From positions 6,232,001 to 6,296,000 of the forward strand of contig NZ_LT629791.1 of assembly GCF_900105925.1 (NCBI RefSeq): a DNA stretch of 64,000 nucleotides. The letters run 5' to 3'. The position numbers and the translations under genes are program-made. This document shows, one piece after another, positions 16,668 to 24,798 of this stretch (positions are counted from its first letter, which is position 1; each line of letters starts with the position of its first letter). Origin of the DNA: Jiangella alkaliphila. GTDB lineage: Bacteria > Actinomycetota > Actinomycetes > Jiangellales > Jiangellaceae. Under the pieces are notes generated by a model. The model was not told the DNA's origin. It did no database searches and was given only the letters and a program-made list of their open reading frames with translations.

Positions 16668-17474
16668 TCAGACCTCCGCGGGTGAGACGAGTGCCGGCGG
16701 AGCAGGCGGCGCGACGACCGACACCGGCATGCCGAGATCGGCCAGCCGCTCGCTGATCGCCACCACCGCGGCGGACGTCACGGTCGCCCCCACGTGCGGA
16801 TCGTGCCAGCACGTGGCCGTCATCGTCGTGCGGTCCGCCTCGACGGCCGAGACCAGGACCGTCGGAGCCGGCTCGGCGAGCACGCTCGGCAGCCGCGACA
16901 GCGCCTCGGCGACCCGCTCGGCCGCATCCGCGCGATGAGGGCCACCGATCCGTACCTGGATCGCGGACGCGTGCCGGCCGGCCGCCGTGTGGTTGACCAG
17001 CGGGTTGTCCAGCAGCTTCCGGTTCGGCAGGTGCACCGTGCGGCCGTCCGATGTCTCGATGATCACCGATCGGCTGTTGAGCTCCCGGACCCGCCCGGTG
17101 AAGTCGAGCGCCTCGATCAGGTCGTCGAGGCGCACCGGGCGGCGGGTCTGGATGATCACGCCCGCGGCGACGTTGTCCGCGATGCCGCGCAGGGCGAGGA
17201 ACGCGACGGCGGCCACCAGAATGACGACGGCCAGGACCGGCTGGATCGACGCACCGAGAAAGCCGAGTGCGACCCCGACCCCGAGGAAGATGACGACGTA
17301 GCCCGTGACACTGGCGCCGAGGTCGCGCCAGTCATCGGGCACGTTGACCTGGGCCAGGACCCGGTCGGCGCCCCGACGGGCGTATCGCGCGACGAACCAG
17401 GCGCCGACGACGAAGACCAGGGCCAGGACCGCGTCCCAGCCCGTGAGCGACAGCCCGGAGAAGAAATCCCTCAT
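16668..17474 (-). CDS. MscS-family mechanosensitive channel
   Basis: A 268-aa small-conductance mechanosensitive channel. Helices lie at about residues 13-30, 58-80 and 85-110. The pore-lining TM3 and the following beta domain show FLALRGIADNVAAGVIIQTRRPVRLDD and VIIETSDGRTVHLPNRKLLDNPLVNHT, the MscS core. A C-terminal alpha/beta domain follows. Such channels release osmolytes on sudden hypo-osmotic stress. The ATG overlaps the stop of the 54-aa upstream gene (ATGA), so the two are coupled. It is convergent with the LuxR-type gene. Confidence 0.9.
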   Translation of the reverse strand: MRDFFSGLSLTGWDAVLALVFVVGAWFVARYARRGADRVLAQVNVPDDWRDLGASVTGYVVIFLGVGVALGFLGASIQPVLAVVILVAAVAFLALRGIADNVAAGVIIQTRRPVRLDDLIEALDFTGRVRELNSRSVIIETSDGRTVHLPNRKLLDNPLVNHTAAGRHASAIQVRIGGPHRADAAERVAEALSRLPSVLAEPAPTVLVSAVEADRTTMTATCWHDPHVGATVTSAAVVAISERLADLGMPVSVVAPPAPPALVSPAEV

Positions 17475-17635
17475 CCGCCGGGCTCGTCCTCGGCGGGAGG
17501 ATGCGCACGCCGCCACACGACGGTGACGGCGGCGGCACCGGCCACCAGTCCGGCCGCGACGCCGGCGCCGACACGCGCGGTACGCGATCGCCTGCCTCGA
17601 CGCCTGCGCTTGCGGTCGTGCCCGAACCTCACCAT
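17471..17635 (-). CDS. 54-aa basic single-helix membrane protein upstream of MscS
   Basis: A short gene with an excellent ribosome-binding site (GAGGAGG four bases before ATG 17635). The product starts with a very basic segment (MVRFGHDRKRRRRGRRSRTA), has one hydrophobic helix (VGAGVAAGLVAGAAAVTVVW, residues 22-41) and ends with an acidic tail (HPPAEDEPGG). The positive N-terminus predicts a cytoplasmic N-terminus. Its stop overlaps the MscS start by 4 bp. It may modulate or assemble with the channel; no known family was recognised. Confidence 0.75.
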   Translation of the reverse strand: MVRFGHDRKRRRRGRRSRTARVGAGVAAGLVAGAAAVTVVWRRAHPPAEDEPGG

Positions 17636-17693
17636 GGTGCCTCCTCGATCCGGCCCGCAACGCCAGGGTCGGCCGATCCGCCCACGGCGCCCT

Positions 17694-17738
17694 CACCCAG
17701 CCCAGGTGAAGTCCGACGACATTCACCCCGGCCGGGTG
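17694..17738. promoter_or_regulatory. Two regulon palindromes in a divergent region, copies 5 and 6
   Basis: At 17694-17708 lies an imperfect copy, CACCC-AGCCC-AGGTG, 58 bp before the leftward 54-aa/MscS operon. At 17724-17738 lies CACCC-CGGCC-GGGTG, 65 bp before the AI-2E family gene. Each direction thus has its own copy, 15 bp apart. Confidence 0.65.
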
Positions 17739-17803
17739 AGGGCTGCCCACCACGCGGCCACGGATCCTGTCAGCGGAGGCCGGCCGACCTGCCCAGGAGC
17801 GCG

Positions 17804-18928
17804 ATGACCACACCGGAGGAGTGCGACACCACGGGCACCGGCCCTGGGCCACCGCCGCTGAGCTACGTGGCGCGGGCCGCGGCCGTCGTCATCGCGGTCG
17901 TCGCTCTCGCCGCCGCGACATGGGTGATCCGCGGTGTGATCGTCATGGTCATCGTGGGCTTCCTCCTCGCCGCCGGCCTCGACCCTCTCGTGGGAGCGGT
18001 GCAGCGTCGCGTGCGCCGGCGCGGGGCCGCCGTCCTGGTCGTCGTCGTGGCGCTACTGCTCGGGCTGGTCGTGTTCGTCACGGTGGCGCTGCGGCCCGCG
18101 ATCGCACAGGCCGGCGAGTTCGTCGCCGACCTCCCGGAACTGCTCGACCGCCTGTCCCGGCGCTTCGGCGGCTCGGCGCTCGCCGACTACCTGGCCAGTC
18201 CCGAGGTCGAGCAGCAACTGCGTGGGGCGATCGACGACGTCGTCGCCTTCGCCGCCGATTCGCTTGGTACCGTGGTCGGGTTCCTTGCCAGCGTCGCGGG
18301 AGCCGTGTTCACCGGGTTCACCGTCGCCGCCATCACCGTCTACGTCATGTTGGCGTTGCCGCGCATCCGGTCCTTCGCGCGTCGGGCCGCCGGCAACCCG
18401 GATCGGGTCGACGTGGTCACCGAGGTGTTCCGGCGGGTCGGCGGCTACGTGACCGGCCAGTTGGGCATCTGCGCCTGCGCCGGTGTCGCGTCGGCGATCT
18501 TCTTTCTCATCGTCGGGATGCCGTACGCGGCGCTGCTGGCCATGGTCGTCGCCGTCCTCGACGCCGTCCCGCAGGTGGGCGCCACCATGGCCGCCGTGGT
18601 GGCGACCGCCGTCGCGCTGACCGTCAGCATCGGCACCGCCGTCGCGGTCGCCGTGTTCTTCATCGCCTACCAGCAGTTCGAGAACTTCGTCATCGCCCCG
18701 CGCGTCTTCGCCTCAGCGGTGTCGCTCTCACCGATGACGGTGTTCCTCGCCGTGCTCGTCGGCGGAACCCTCGCCGGCTTCATCGGGGCGATCCTGGCGC
18801 TGCCGGTCGCCGCGACCGTCACAGTGATCTTCCGATACGCGTTCCGGCACAGTCTCGCGGCGCGGGGTCCGGCGCCGTCGGAGGTGCACGCGGCGGCCGA
18901 CGACGACTCCGCCGATGCCCGCTCCTGA
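17804..18928 (+). CDS. AI-2E family transporter
   Basis: A 374-aa AI-2E family (PerM/YdiK-like) membrane protein with about eight helices: two at the N-terminus (about residues 23-60), one at about 75-95, and a cluster from about 160 to 350. FLLAAGLDPLVGAVQRR and VAVLDAVPQVGATMAAV match the family's conserved regions. Members export or exchange small molecules, and some act as Na+/H+ antiporters; the substrate here is unknown. The ATG follows AGGAG by six bases. A regulon palindrome lies 65 bp upstream. The gene is convergent with the first SulP gene. Confidence 0.88.
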   Translation: MTTPEECDTTGTGPGPPPLSYVARAAAVVIAVVALAAATWVIRGVIVMVIVGFLLAAGLDPLVGAVQRRVRRRGAAVLVVVVALLLGLVVFVTVALRPAIAQAGEFVADLPELLDRLSRRFGGSALADYLASPEVEQQLRGAIDDVVAFAADSLGTVVGFLASVAGAVFTGFTVAAITVYVMLALPRIRSFARRAAGNPDRVDVVTEVFRRVGGYVTGQLGICACAGVASAIFFLIVGMPYAALLAMVVAVLDAVPQVGATMAAVVATAVALTVSIGTAVAVAVFFIAYQQFENFVIAPRVFASAVSLSPMTVFLAVLVGGTLAGFIGAILALPVAATVTVIFRYAFRHSLAARGPAPSEVHAAADDDSADARS

Positions 18929-18967
18929 TCACGGCACCACCGGTCCACCGGTCCTGGCGGCGTCGCC

Positions 18968-20690
18968 TCACCTGTCCGGTGCGGCGTGATCGGGTGTTTC
19001 CGGGCGTCGAGTGACCGCCGCGACGGCGGCGTCGATGGTCGGATAGACCGTGGTGAGGACTTCCGCCGCGCCGGACTCGCGCAGCACGTCGCGCACCTGT
19101 CCAAGGTTGCCGACCGCGACGAACGCCACGCCCCGCCCCCGGAGAGCCTCGGCCAGGTCGCGCATCATCTGTGCCGCCGTGACATCGATGGCCGGCACCG
19201 CCGCGGCGTCGAGGACCAGGGCCCGGACGCCGTCGAACTCGGCGAGTTCGCGCAGCCGCTCCTGCACGGTGTCGGCGTTGGCGAAGATCATGGGGCTCTC
19301 GACCCGCACGACGACCACGCCAGGCACCGGCCGGTTCTCCGGGTGGCGGTCGACGTCGGCCCACTGGTCGGCACCCCCCGGCACCTCACCGAGCACGGCC
19401 ACGTGCGGCTTCGAGATCCGGTACAGCAAGAGGAGGACCGACAGGACCACGCCGATCACCAGGCCGGGCAAGGTGTCGAAGATCAGGACACCCAGCATCG
19501 CCCCGACGGCGGCGATGAAGTCTGCCCGGGCGGCGTGTCCATAGATCGCCGCGAGCCGCGTCGTACTGACCCTGTACAGCCGCCGCAACGCACCGAAGTC
19601 CACGAGCTCGATCACCGCCGCGATGACCACGGCAGCCAGCGCGGGCTCGGGCAGATTCGCGAACAGCGGGGTCAGGAACAGCAGCGTCAGGACGGTCAGC
19701 CCGGCGACCACGTCACCGGAGACCTGGGAGCGGGCGCCGGCGCCACCGTTGACGGCCGTCTTGGACAGGCTGCCGTTCACGACCATCCCGGAGAAGAACC
19801 CGGCGCCGAGGTTCGCCGAGCCCAGTCCCAGCAGCTCCCGGTTCGGATCGATGCGGTACCCGTTGCGCTGCGCGTACGTCTTTGCGGCACCGAGCCCTCC
19901 GGCGAAGCCCACGAGCATCACGCCCGCTCCCCCGGAGATCAGCAGGGAGAGATCGGCCGCGGCGACATCGGGCGCCGCGAAGCTGGGCAGTCCCGCGTCG
20001 ATCTCACCGACCGTCGCGACGCCCTTCGCGTCGAGGTCGAGGATCGTGACGAGGAGGATGCCGAGAACCACCGCGACCAGCGAACCGGGCACGCGCGGCG
20101 CCACCACCTTCATAACCAGCACGACGGCGAGGCACACGGCGGCGACCAGTATCGTCCACCCGTGGGCGTCCCCCATCGACGTCACGACCGCCCACAGCCG
20201 CTCGAAGAAGTTGCCCTCACCGCCGTCGATGCCGAAGACCTTCGGCAGCTGCCCGACGATGATCACCAGGGCCATGCCGACGATGAAGCCCTTGAGCACG
20301 GGCTCGGAGATGAAGTTCGCCAGGAAGCCAAGTCGGAGCAGCCCGGCCACCACCGCCATGACGCCGACGGCGATCGCCAGTCCGGCGGTGTAAGCGGTGA
20401 AGTCGTCACCGGTCGCGCTGACGATGCCGCCGGCCACACCCGCCGACAGGGCAGCCGTGGCGGACATCGGACCGACCACGAGGTGGCGCGAACTGCCGAA
20501 GACCGGATACAGCAGCAGGGCCGGGATCGCGGCGTACAAGCCCACCACCGGGGACAGACACCCCGGCGATCGATGCGTGGGCGAGGGACTCCGGGATCAG
20601 CACGGCGCACACGGTCAGCCCGGCGACGACATCGCCGCGGGTCATGTCACGCCGGTAGCCGCGCACCGTGCCCAGCAGCCACGTCGGCAT
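18968..20690 (-). pseudogene. SulP anion transporter with STAS domain, one frameshift
   Basis: A SulP (SLC26-type) sulfate/bicarbonate-class transporter with a C-terminal STAS domain (VESPMIFANADTVQERLREL and LDAAAVPAIDVTAAQMMRDL). Translation from ATG 20690 (MPTWLLGTVRG, preceded by AGGGGG) gives the normal N-terminus as far as AHASIAGVS. The frame then breaks at about 20548-20560 and the rest (VVGLYAAIPALLLYPVFGSS onward) continues in another frame to 18968. Everything else is intact, so this is either a recent mutation or a sequencing error. It starts eight bases after the stop of the second SulP gene and also has its own palindrome inside that gene, 70 bp upstream. Confidence 0.85.
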
Positions 20691-20698
20691 CCGACCCC

Positions 20699-22495
20699 CT
20701 ACCCGTCGACCGGTGGTTGTCCGGTGCCTTCATCATTCGATGGGCGGCCGGAGCCATCACCACCCGATCCGGGTGAGTCGGCCTCCGCCCGATGGCGAAC
20801 CAGCCAGGCGTCCGCGTCGTGCAGGGCCTGGCGGGTGGACTCGCCGATGACGTCGGTCGCTGCGACGGCGCGCACCGGACCGGCCAGATCCAGGCCTCCG
20901 GCGCGGCGGAGCTGGTCGAGCAGGTCTGCGTCCAGCCCGGACAGATACAGACGGCCGTCGGCAGCGGCCAGCTTGCGCGCGTAGTCCCTGGCCACCCGGT
21001 AGAACGTCGCCCCGAGCGTCGTGCGGCCGTGCAGCCGGATGACGACGGCGGCCCCCGCGGACCCGGCCGGATCAGGCAGCCGGACCTGCAGCGTCCGGGA
21101 GCCCGCGTAGAGCAGGCTGCCGTACACGTCGAGAACGGTGGCTCTGCCGCTGGTCAGGCGGCTCGGCGCCGGCCGCTCGAGGAACCGTCCATCCGGTTGT
21201 GCCACGAGTTCGACGACTCTGAGGTCCATGGCCTCCTGGTTCAGCTGCAGCAGCAGGGACAACGCCACCCCGATGCCCACGGCGGCCGCCACCGGCAGAA
21301 ACAGGGTCGCGACGAACGTCGTGACCAGCGCGATCTGCGATGTCCCACCAGTGCGCCAGATCGCCGCGATGACCTCGGGCTTGATCGAGCCGACGGCCGC
21401 GAAGATCAGGACCCCGGCCAGGACCGGCATCGGCACTAGCCCGACGAGTCCCGCGAAGATCGCCACGATCGGCAGCAGCAACGCGCCGGACAGGATCGCC
21501 GCCCACCGCGTCCGCGCGCCCATGGCGACGTTCAGCGCGGTGCCGCTGACCGAGCCGCCGACCGGCTGACCGCGGAAGAACCCCACCGCGACGTTCGCCA
21601 CCCCCTGGGCGATGAAGTCCTGGTTGGCCCGCGATGGCGTCCCGTCCGGGTTCGGCGCGGCCTCGCTCACGCCGGCTCCCTGCACGAGCACAATCACGGC
21701 CACCGCCGCGGCGCCCACGACCACGTCGAGCGACAGCAGCCCGAGCTCCGGCAGGGCGGGAAGGGGGATCTCCCGCGGGATCTCCCCGGTGTCGCGCACC
21801 TGGGCCACACTGTCCAGCCCGAATGCCACGACGACGACGGTCGGCACGACGAGCGCGACGAACGGGCTCATCGTGGCCCATCGGGTGGCCATCAGGCCGA
21901 ACAGGATGCCCAGCACCGACAGACCGATGCCCAGCGAGGCGACATCGATCCGGCCCGGGTGCGTGATCAGGTCGATGGCCTTGGCCACGTTCGTCGCCCC
22001 GGACACCTCGGCCCCGGTCAGCTCGGACAGCTGGCCGAGGATGATGCTCGCCGCGACGCCGGTGAGGAAGCCCGTCATGACCGAGTGCGAGACGAACCGG
22101 GCATATCGCCCCAGCCGCAGCAGCCCGGCCGCGATCATCAGCACGCCGGCGATGATCGTCAGGAGGAACAGTGCGGCCGGCCGGTCAGTGGCATCGACGC
22201 CCTCCAGCGCTGACGCCGCCGCCAGCGCAGCGGCCGTGGTGGTCGCGACCACCATCATCCGGGTGCTGGTGGTCAGCCCACCGGCGATCGGCCCGATGAT
22301 GCTCGCGTAGAGGCCGATGACCGGGTTGACGCCGATCAGGGCCGCCGACGCCATGCCGTCGGGGACGCTGCCCACCGCGCTCGGCACCGCCGCCACCGTG
22401 TCCGCACGTAGGTGCCGCCGGTCCGGACGTACCGACCGAAGCCATGCGCCGGTCGACGTGACGGCCCTCGACACTGTGTCCCGCAGCCCGGCCAT
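20699..22495 (-). CDS. SulP family inorganic anion transporter with STAS-like C-terminus
   Basis: A 598-aa transporter of the SulP/SLC26 family. VPDGMASAALIGVNPVIGLY is the phospho/consensus start of the membrane domain, followed by 10-12 helices. The STRMMVVATTTAAALAAAS and SVSGTALNVAMGARTRWAAI regions match family members. The C-terminus (about residues 440-560) is a divergent STAS domain, and the last 40 residues are disordered. I place the start at ATG 22495 (GAGG eight bases upstream); an earlier in-frame ATG at 22534 overlaps the palindrome. Substrates in the family are sulfate, bicarbonate or other anions. The adjoining sulfatase operon makes sulfate plausible. Confidence 0.88.
   Translation of the reverse strand: MAGLRDTVSRAVTSTGAWLRSVRPDRRHLRADTVAAVPSAVGSVPDGMASAALIGVNPVIGLYASIIGPIAGGLTTSTRMMVVATTTAAALAAASALEGVDATDRPAALFLLTIIAGVLMIAAGLLRLGRYARFVSHSVMTGFLTGVAASIILGQLSELTGAEVSGATNVAKAIDLITHPGRIDVASLGIGLSVLGILFGLMATRWATMSPFVALVVPTVVVVAFGLDSVAQVRDTGEIPREIPLPALPELGLLSLDVVVGAAAVAVIVLVQGAGVSEAAPNPDGTPSRANQDFIAQGVANVAVGFFRGQPVGGSVSGTALNVAMGARTRWAAILSGALLLPIVAIFAGLVGLVPMPVLAGVLIFAAVGSIKPEVIAAIWRTGGTSQIALVTTFVATLFLPVAAAVGIGVALSLLLQLNQEAMDLRVVELVAQPDGRFLERPAPSRLTSGRATVLDVYGSLLYAGSRTLQVRLPDPAGSAGAAVVIRLHGRTTLGATFYRVARDYARKLAAADGRLYLSGLDADLLDQLRRAGGLDLAGPVRAVAATDVIGESTRQALHDADAWLVRHRAEADSPGSGGDGSGRPSNDEGTGQPPVDG
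20761..20775. promoter_or_regulatory. Regulon palindrome inside a coding region, copy 7
   Basis: CACCC-GATCC-GGGTG lies within the last 80 bases of the upstream SulP gene, exactly 70 bp before the start of the following SulP gene. The same 70-bp distance is seen for copy 2, which argues that it is functional and marks an internal promoter. Confidence 0.6.
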
Positions 22496-22531
22496 GCCCG
22501 CACCCTCGTTCGCGACGACGGTCCTGGTCTT

Positions 22532-22546
22532 CACCCTGCTGGGGTG
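22532..22546. promoter_or_regulatory. Regulon palindrome, copy 8
   Basis: CACCC-TGCTG-GGGTG in the short gap between the methyltransferase stop (22570) and the SulP gene. It is 36 bp before ATG 22495, or 57 bp before an alternative GTG at 22474. Confidence 0.65.
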
Positions 22547-22569
22547 AAGGCGTCCGCTCGACAGATCGG

Positions 22570-23841
22570 TCAGGTGCGGGTCGTCGGCGTCGCCCCGGCC
22601 CCCGTGAGGTCGAAGACCACCTGGTCATAGGACCAGAGGCGCTCGAGGAACGCTCTCACCCGGTCGCGTGTGCGAGTGGTCCCGAGGTCGGCGTCGGACT
22701 CGAGCGCGACCTCGGTGATCGTGCGACGACCATCGATCGCGTCGAACATCCGTTTCTGAGCCGACCCGATCGGCAGCGCGAGATCGGAGTACTGATGGGC
22801 CCGGTTGAGCATGACGGCGGCGGCGTCCGGCGGCAGGCGTTCCTGGAGGCACAACGTGTGCGGCAGCCGCAACGGCACGGCCGCGGACCAGTCGGCACGT
22901 TCGAAGGGCTGCGCGCACGGAGCCGGCGCGAGGTCGTCGCGGTAGGCGATGAGACTGTGACGCACCATCGTGCCGCGCAGCAACTCGACCGCGGCGTAGC
23001 CCTCCGGTCCGGGCAGCCGAGCCAGCGCTCTGGCATGCGGCGACCGCGCGATCGCACCGCACTGCGGGAGATAGGGCGCCTGCCGATACCAGCGTCCGAA
23101 CCGCAGACCGCAGCGTTCGAGGTACGCCAGCAGCTCGGGAACCGTGTAGGCCCGCTCGCGCGGATTCAGCAGGGCGTCGGCCAGTGCGTCCGGATTCTGG
23201 AAGTCCGGCGAGGTGCGGAGGAGGAAGGTCAGCGGATGGTTCTGGGGCAGGACATCGAGCATGGCGGCGAGATCACGGATCTGGGCCACGGTGGTGCCGA
23301 CATCGAGCCGGCGACAGTACTCCTGCAGCATGTGGACGCCGGCCCGGCCGTACGGCGCGTACACCATCAGATGGGCCGCCGCGCCGGGTTTCATGACGTC
23401 GCGCAGGGCGGACAGCCCGGCATCGGGGTCGGCCAAGTGGTGCAGCACGCCGGTGCAGACGACTCGGTCGAAGCCGCGACCGAGTTTTCCGACGCGCTCG
23501 ATCGGCAACTCTTGGAGTTCGAGGTTGCTGAGATCGTACTGGTCGCGGAGCCGTCGCTCGTGTTCCAGGCTGACCGAGCTGACGTCGATGGCCGTCACGC
23601 GTGCGTGTGGGTGCCGGGCCGCATACCTGGCCCCCTGTGAGGTGCCGCACCCGGCGACCAGGATCTCCTCGTGTTCGCGAACCCGGCTCGCCGGCCACAA
23701 CAGGTGGTGGTCGGCGAGCCGCCATCGTTCGTCGGCGCCCAGCTCGCGGTCGAGGTCGAGGCTCGGGACCGGCGGAGGGTACGGGTGAGCGTCGTAGAAC
23801 GACCGGACGACATCGGGGTCGCCGGAAGCAGGCGCGAGCAT
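22570..23841 (-). CDS. Class I SAM-dependent methyltransferase with PqqD-like C-terminus
   Basis: A 423-aa protein. The SAM-binding glycine loop is ILVAGCGTSQGARYAA (about residues 60-75), and the strand-4 region FDRVVCTGVLHHLADPDAG is typical of class I methyltransferases. After about residue 220 comes a long region of unknown type (PQNHPLTFLLRTSPDFQNP), as seen in bacterial proteins annotated as methyltransferase regulatory domains. The last 90 residues (MFDAIDGRRTITEVALESD) look like a small winged-helix or PqqD-like module. Substrate unknown. It is the last gene of the FGE-sulfatase-HAD-methyltransferase operon, 18 bp after the HAD gene. Confidence 0.82.
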   Translation of the reverse strand: MLAPASGDPDVVRSFYDAHPYPPPVPSLDLDRELGADERWRLADHHLLWPASRVREHEEILVAGCGTSQGARYAARHPHARVTAIDVSSVSLEHERRLRDQYDLSNLELQELPIERVGKLGRGFDRVVCTGVLHHLADPDAGLSALRDVMKPGAAAHLMVYAPYGRAGVHMLQEYCRRLDVGTTVAQIRDLAAMLDVLPQNHPLTFLLRTSPDFQNPDALADALLNPRERAYTVPELLAYLERCGLRFGRWYRQAPYLPQCGAIARSPHARALARLPGPEGYAAVELLRGTMVRHSLIAYRDDLAPAPCAQPFERADWSAAVPLRLPHTLCLQERLPPDAAAVMLNRAHQYSDLALPIGSAQKRMFDAIDGRRTITEVALESDADLGTTRTRDRVRAFLERLWSYDQVVFDLTGAGATPTTRT

Positions 23842-23859
23842 GTGCCGTCCTCTCGTCGG

Positions 23860-24786
23860 TCAGAACACGGTCGTCCAGTCGTTCCGGACGCTGATCACCG
23901 TCCATCCCTTGTCGCTCGCCCGATCGAGGAGTTCGTCGGCGCCGTCGGTGTAGGCGAACTCGCGCTCCTCGTCGTCGTGCAGGACCACCAGCCGCAGGGC
24001 GGGCAGAGAGGGCCCGCCGGTGAACTCCAGCATCGGGATGTCACCGTTGGCGTTCCCGACCGACAGGATGGGCCGACGACCGATCCGGCTCCAGATCCGT
24101 ACCGCCTTGACCGGCCCGTCGTCGAACACGTCGGGCTGCGCCTGGTACACGACCGAAGCACCGTGCTCGTCCTCCTGATAGGCGAGGGCATTGGAGCTGC
24201 CGATCACCCGTTCGGACGGGATCCCGTACGCCTCGTCGCTGATCGCCCGGATGAAGTCCCGGTCGCCGCCCGAGGCGACATACAGCGTGAAGCCATGCGC
24301 CTCCAGGTAGCGCAGCAGCTCGACCATCGGCCCGAACGCGCACTGACGAAATCCCCGGCCCAGCGTGGGGTGCGATCCGTTGCGCAGGTACTCCCCCGAA
24401 GCCGCCAGATAGTCCTCCGCGGACATCCCGGCGAACGCCCGGACGAACCCGCCCATCAGCACCTTCAGATCGGAGTCGTCGCCGCCGTAGTGCTTGGTGA
24501 TGGCACCGCCCAGCCACGCGTAGTCCTCCGCGGATGCGGCCTTCCACGGCTGCTTCGCTCGCAGGTCCGGGTCCTGTTCGGCCATCGCCGCCAGCCGTTG
24601 GAGGATGAAGCCGATCTCGATCTGCATCGGCTTCTCCGTCCACAGGGTGCCGTCATTGTCCGCCACGGCGACCCGATCGACGGGGTCGACGTAGTCGTCA
24701 CTTCCATCGGTCGTCACTCGCCGGACGAAGTCGACGATCGCCGAGCGGGCCGCACCGTCACGCCACGAAGCGAGGTCAGCGTTCAC
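23860..24786 (-). CDS. HAD-superfamily phosphatase
   Basis: A 308-aa haloacid dehalogenase-like hydrolase. Motif I is AVADNDGTLWTE, with Asn between the usual DxD positions. Motif II is the Ser of LYVASGGDRDF, and motif III the lysine/aspartate region with ILSVGNANGDIPML. The insert between motifs I and II is about 120 residues (a cap). Such proteins are found beside bacterial arylsulfatases; the substrate is unknown, probably a small phosphorylated compound. It starts 12 bases after the sulfatase stop, in one operon. Confidence 0.87.
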   Translation of the reverse strand: MNADLASWRDGAARSAIVDFVRRVTTDGSDDYVDPVDRVAVADNDGTLWTEKPMQIEIGFILQRLAAMAEQDPDLRAKQPWKAASAEDYAWLGGAITKHYGGDDSDLKVLMGGFVRAFAGMSAEDYLAASGEYLRNGSHPTLGRGFRQCAFGPMVELLRYLEAHGFTLYVASGGDRDFIRAISDEAYGIPSERVIGSSNALAYQEDEHGASVVYQAQPDVFDDGPVKAVRIWSRIGRRPILSVGNANGDIPMLEFTGGPSLPALRLVVLHDDEEREFAYTDGADELLDRASDKGWTVISVRNDWTTVF

Positions 24787-24798
24787 GAGGCACTCGGT

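Noticed and set aside
18969..18982. CACC-TGTCC-GGTG as a further regulon palindrome
   Set aside because: It lacks one base in each half-site and lies at the 3' end of the SulP gene, not upstream of any start.
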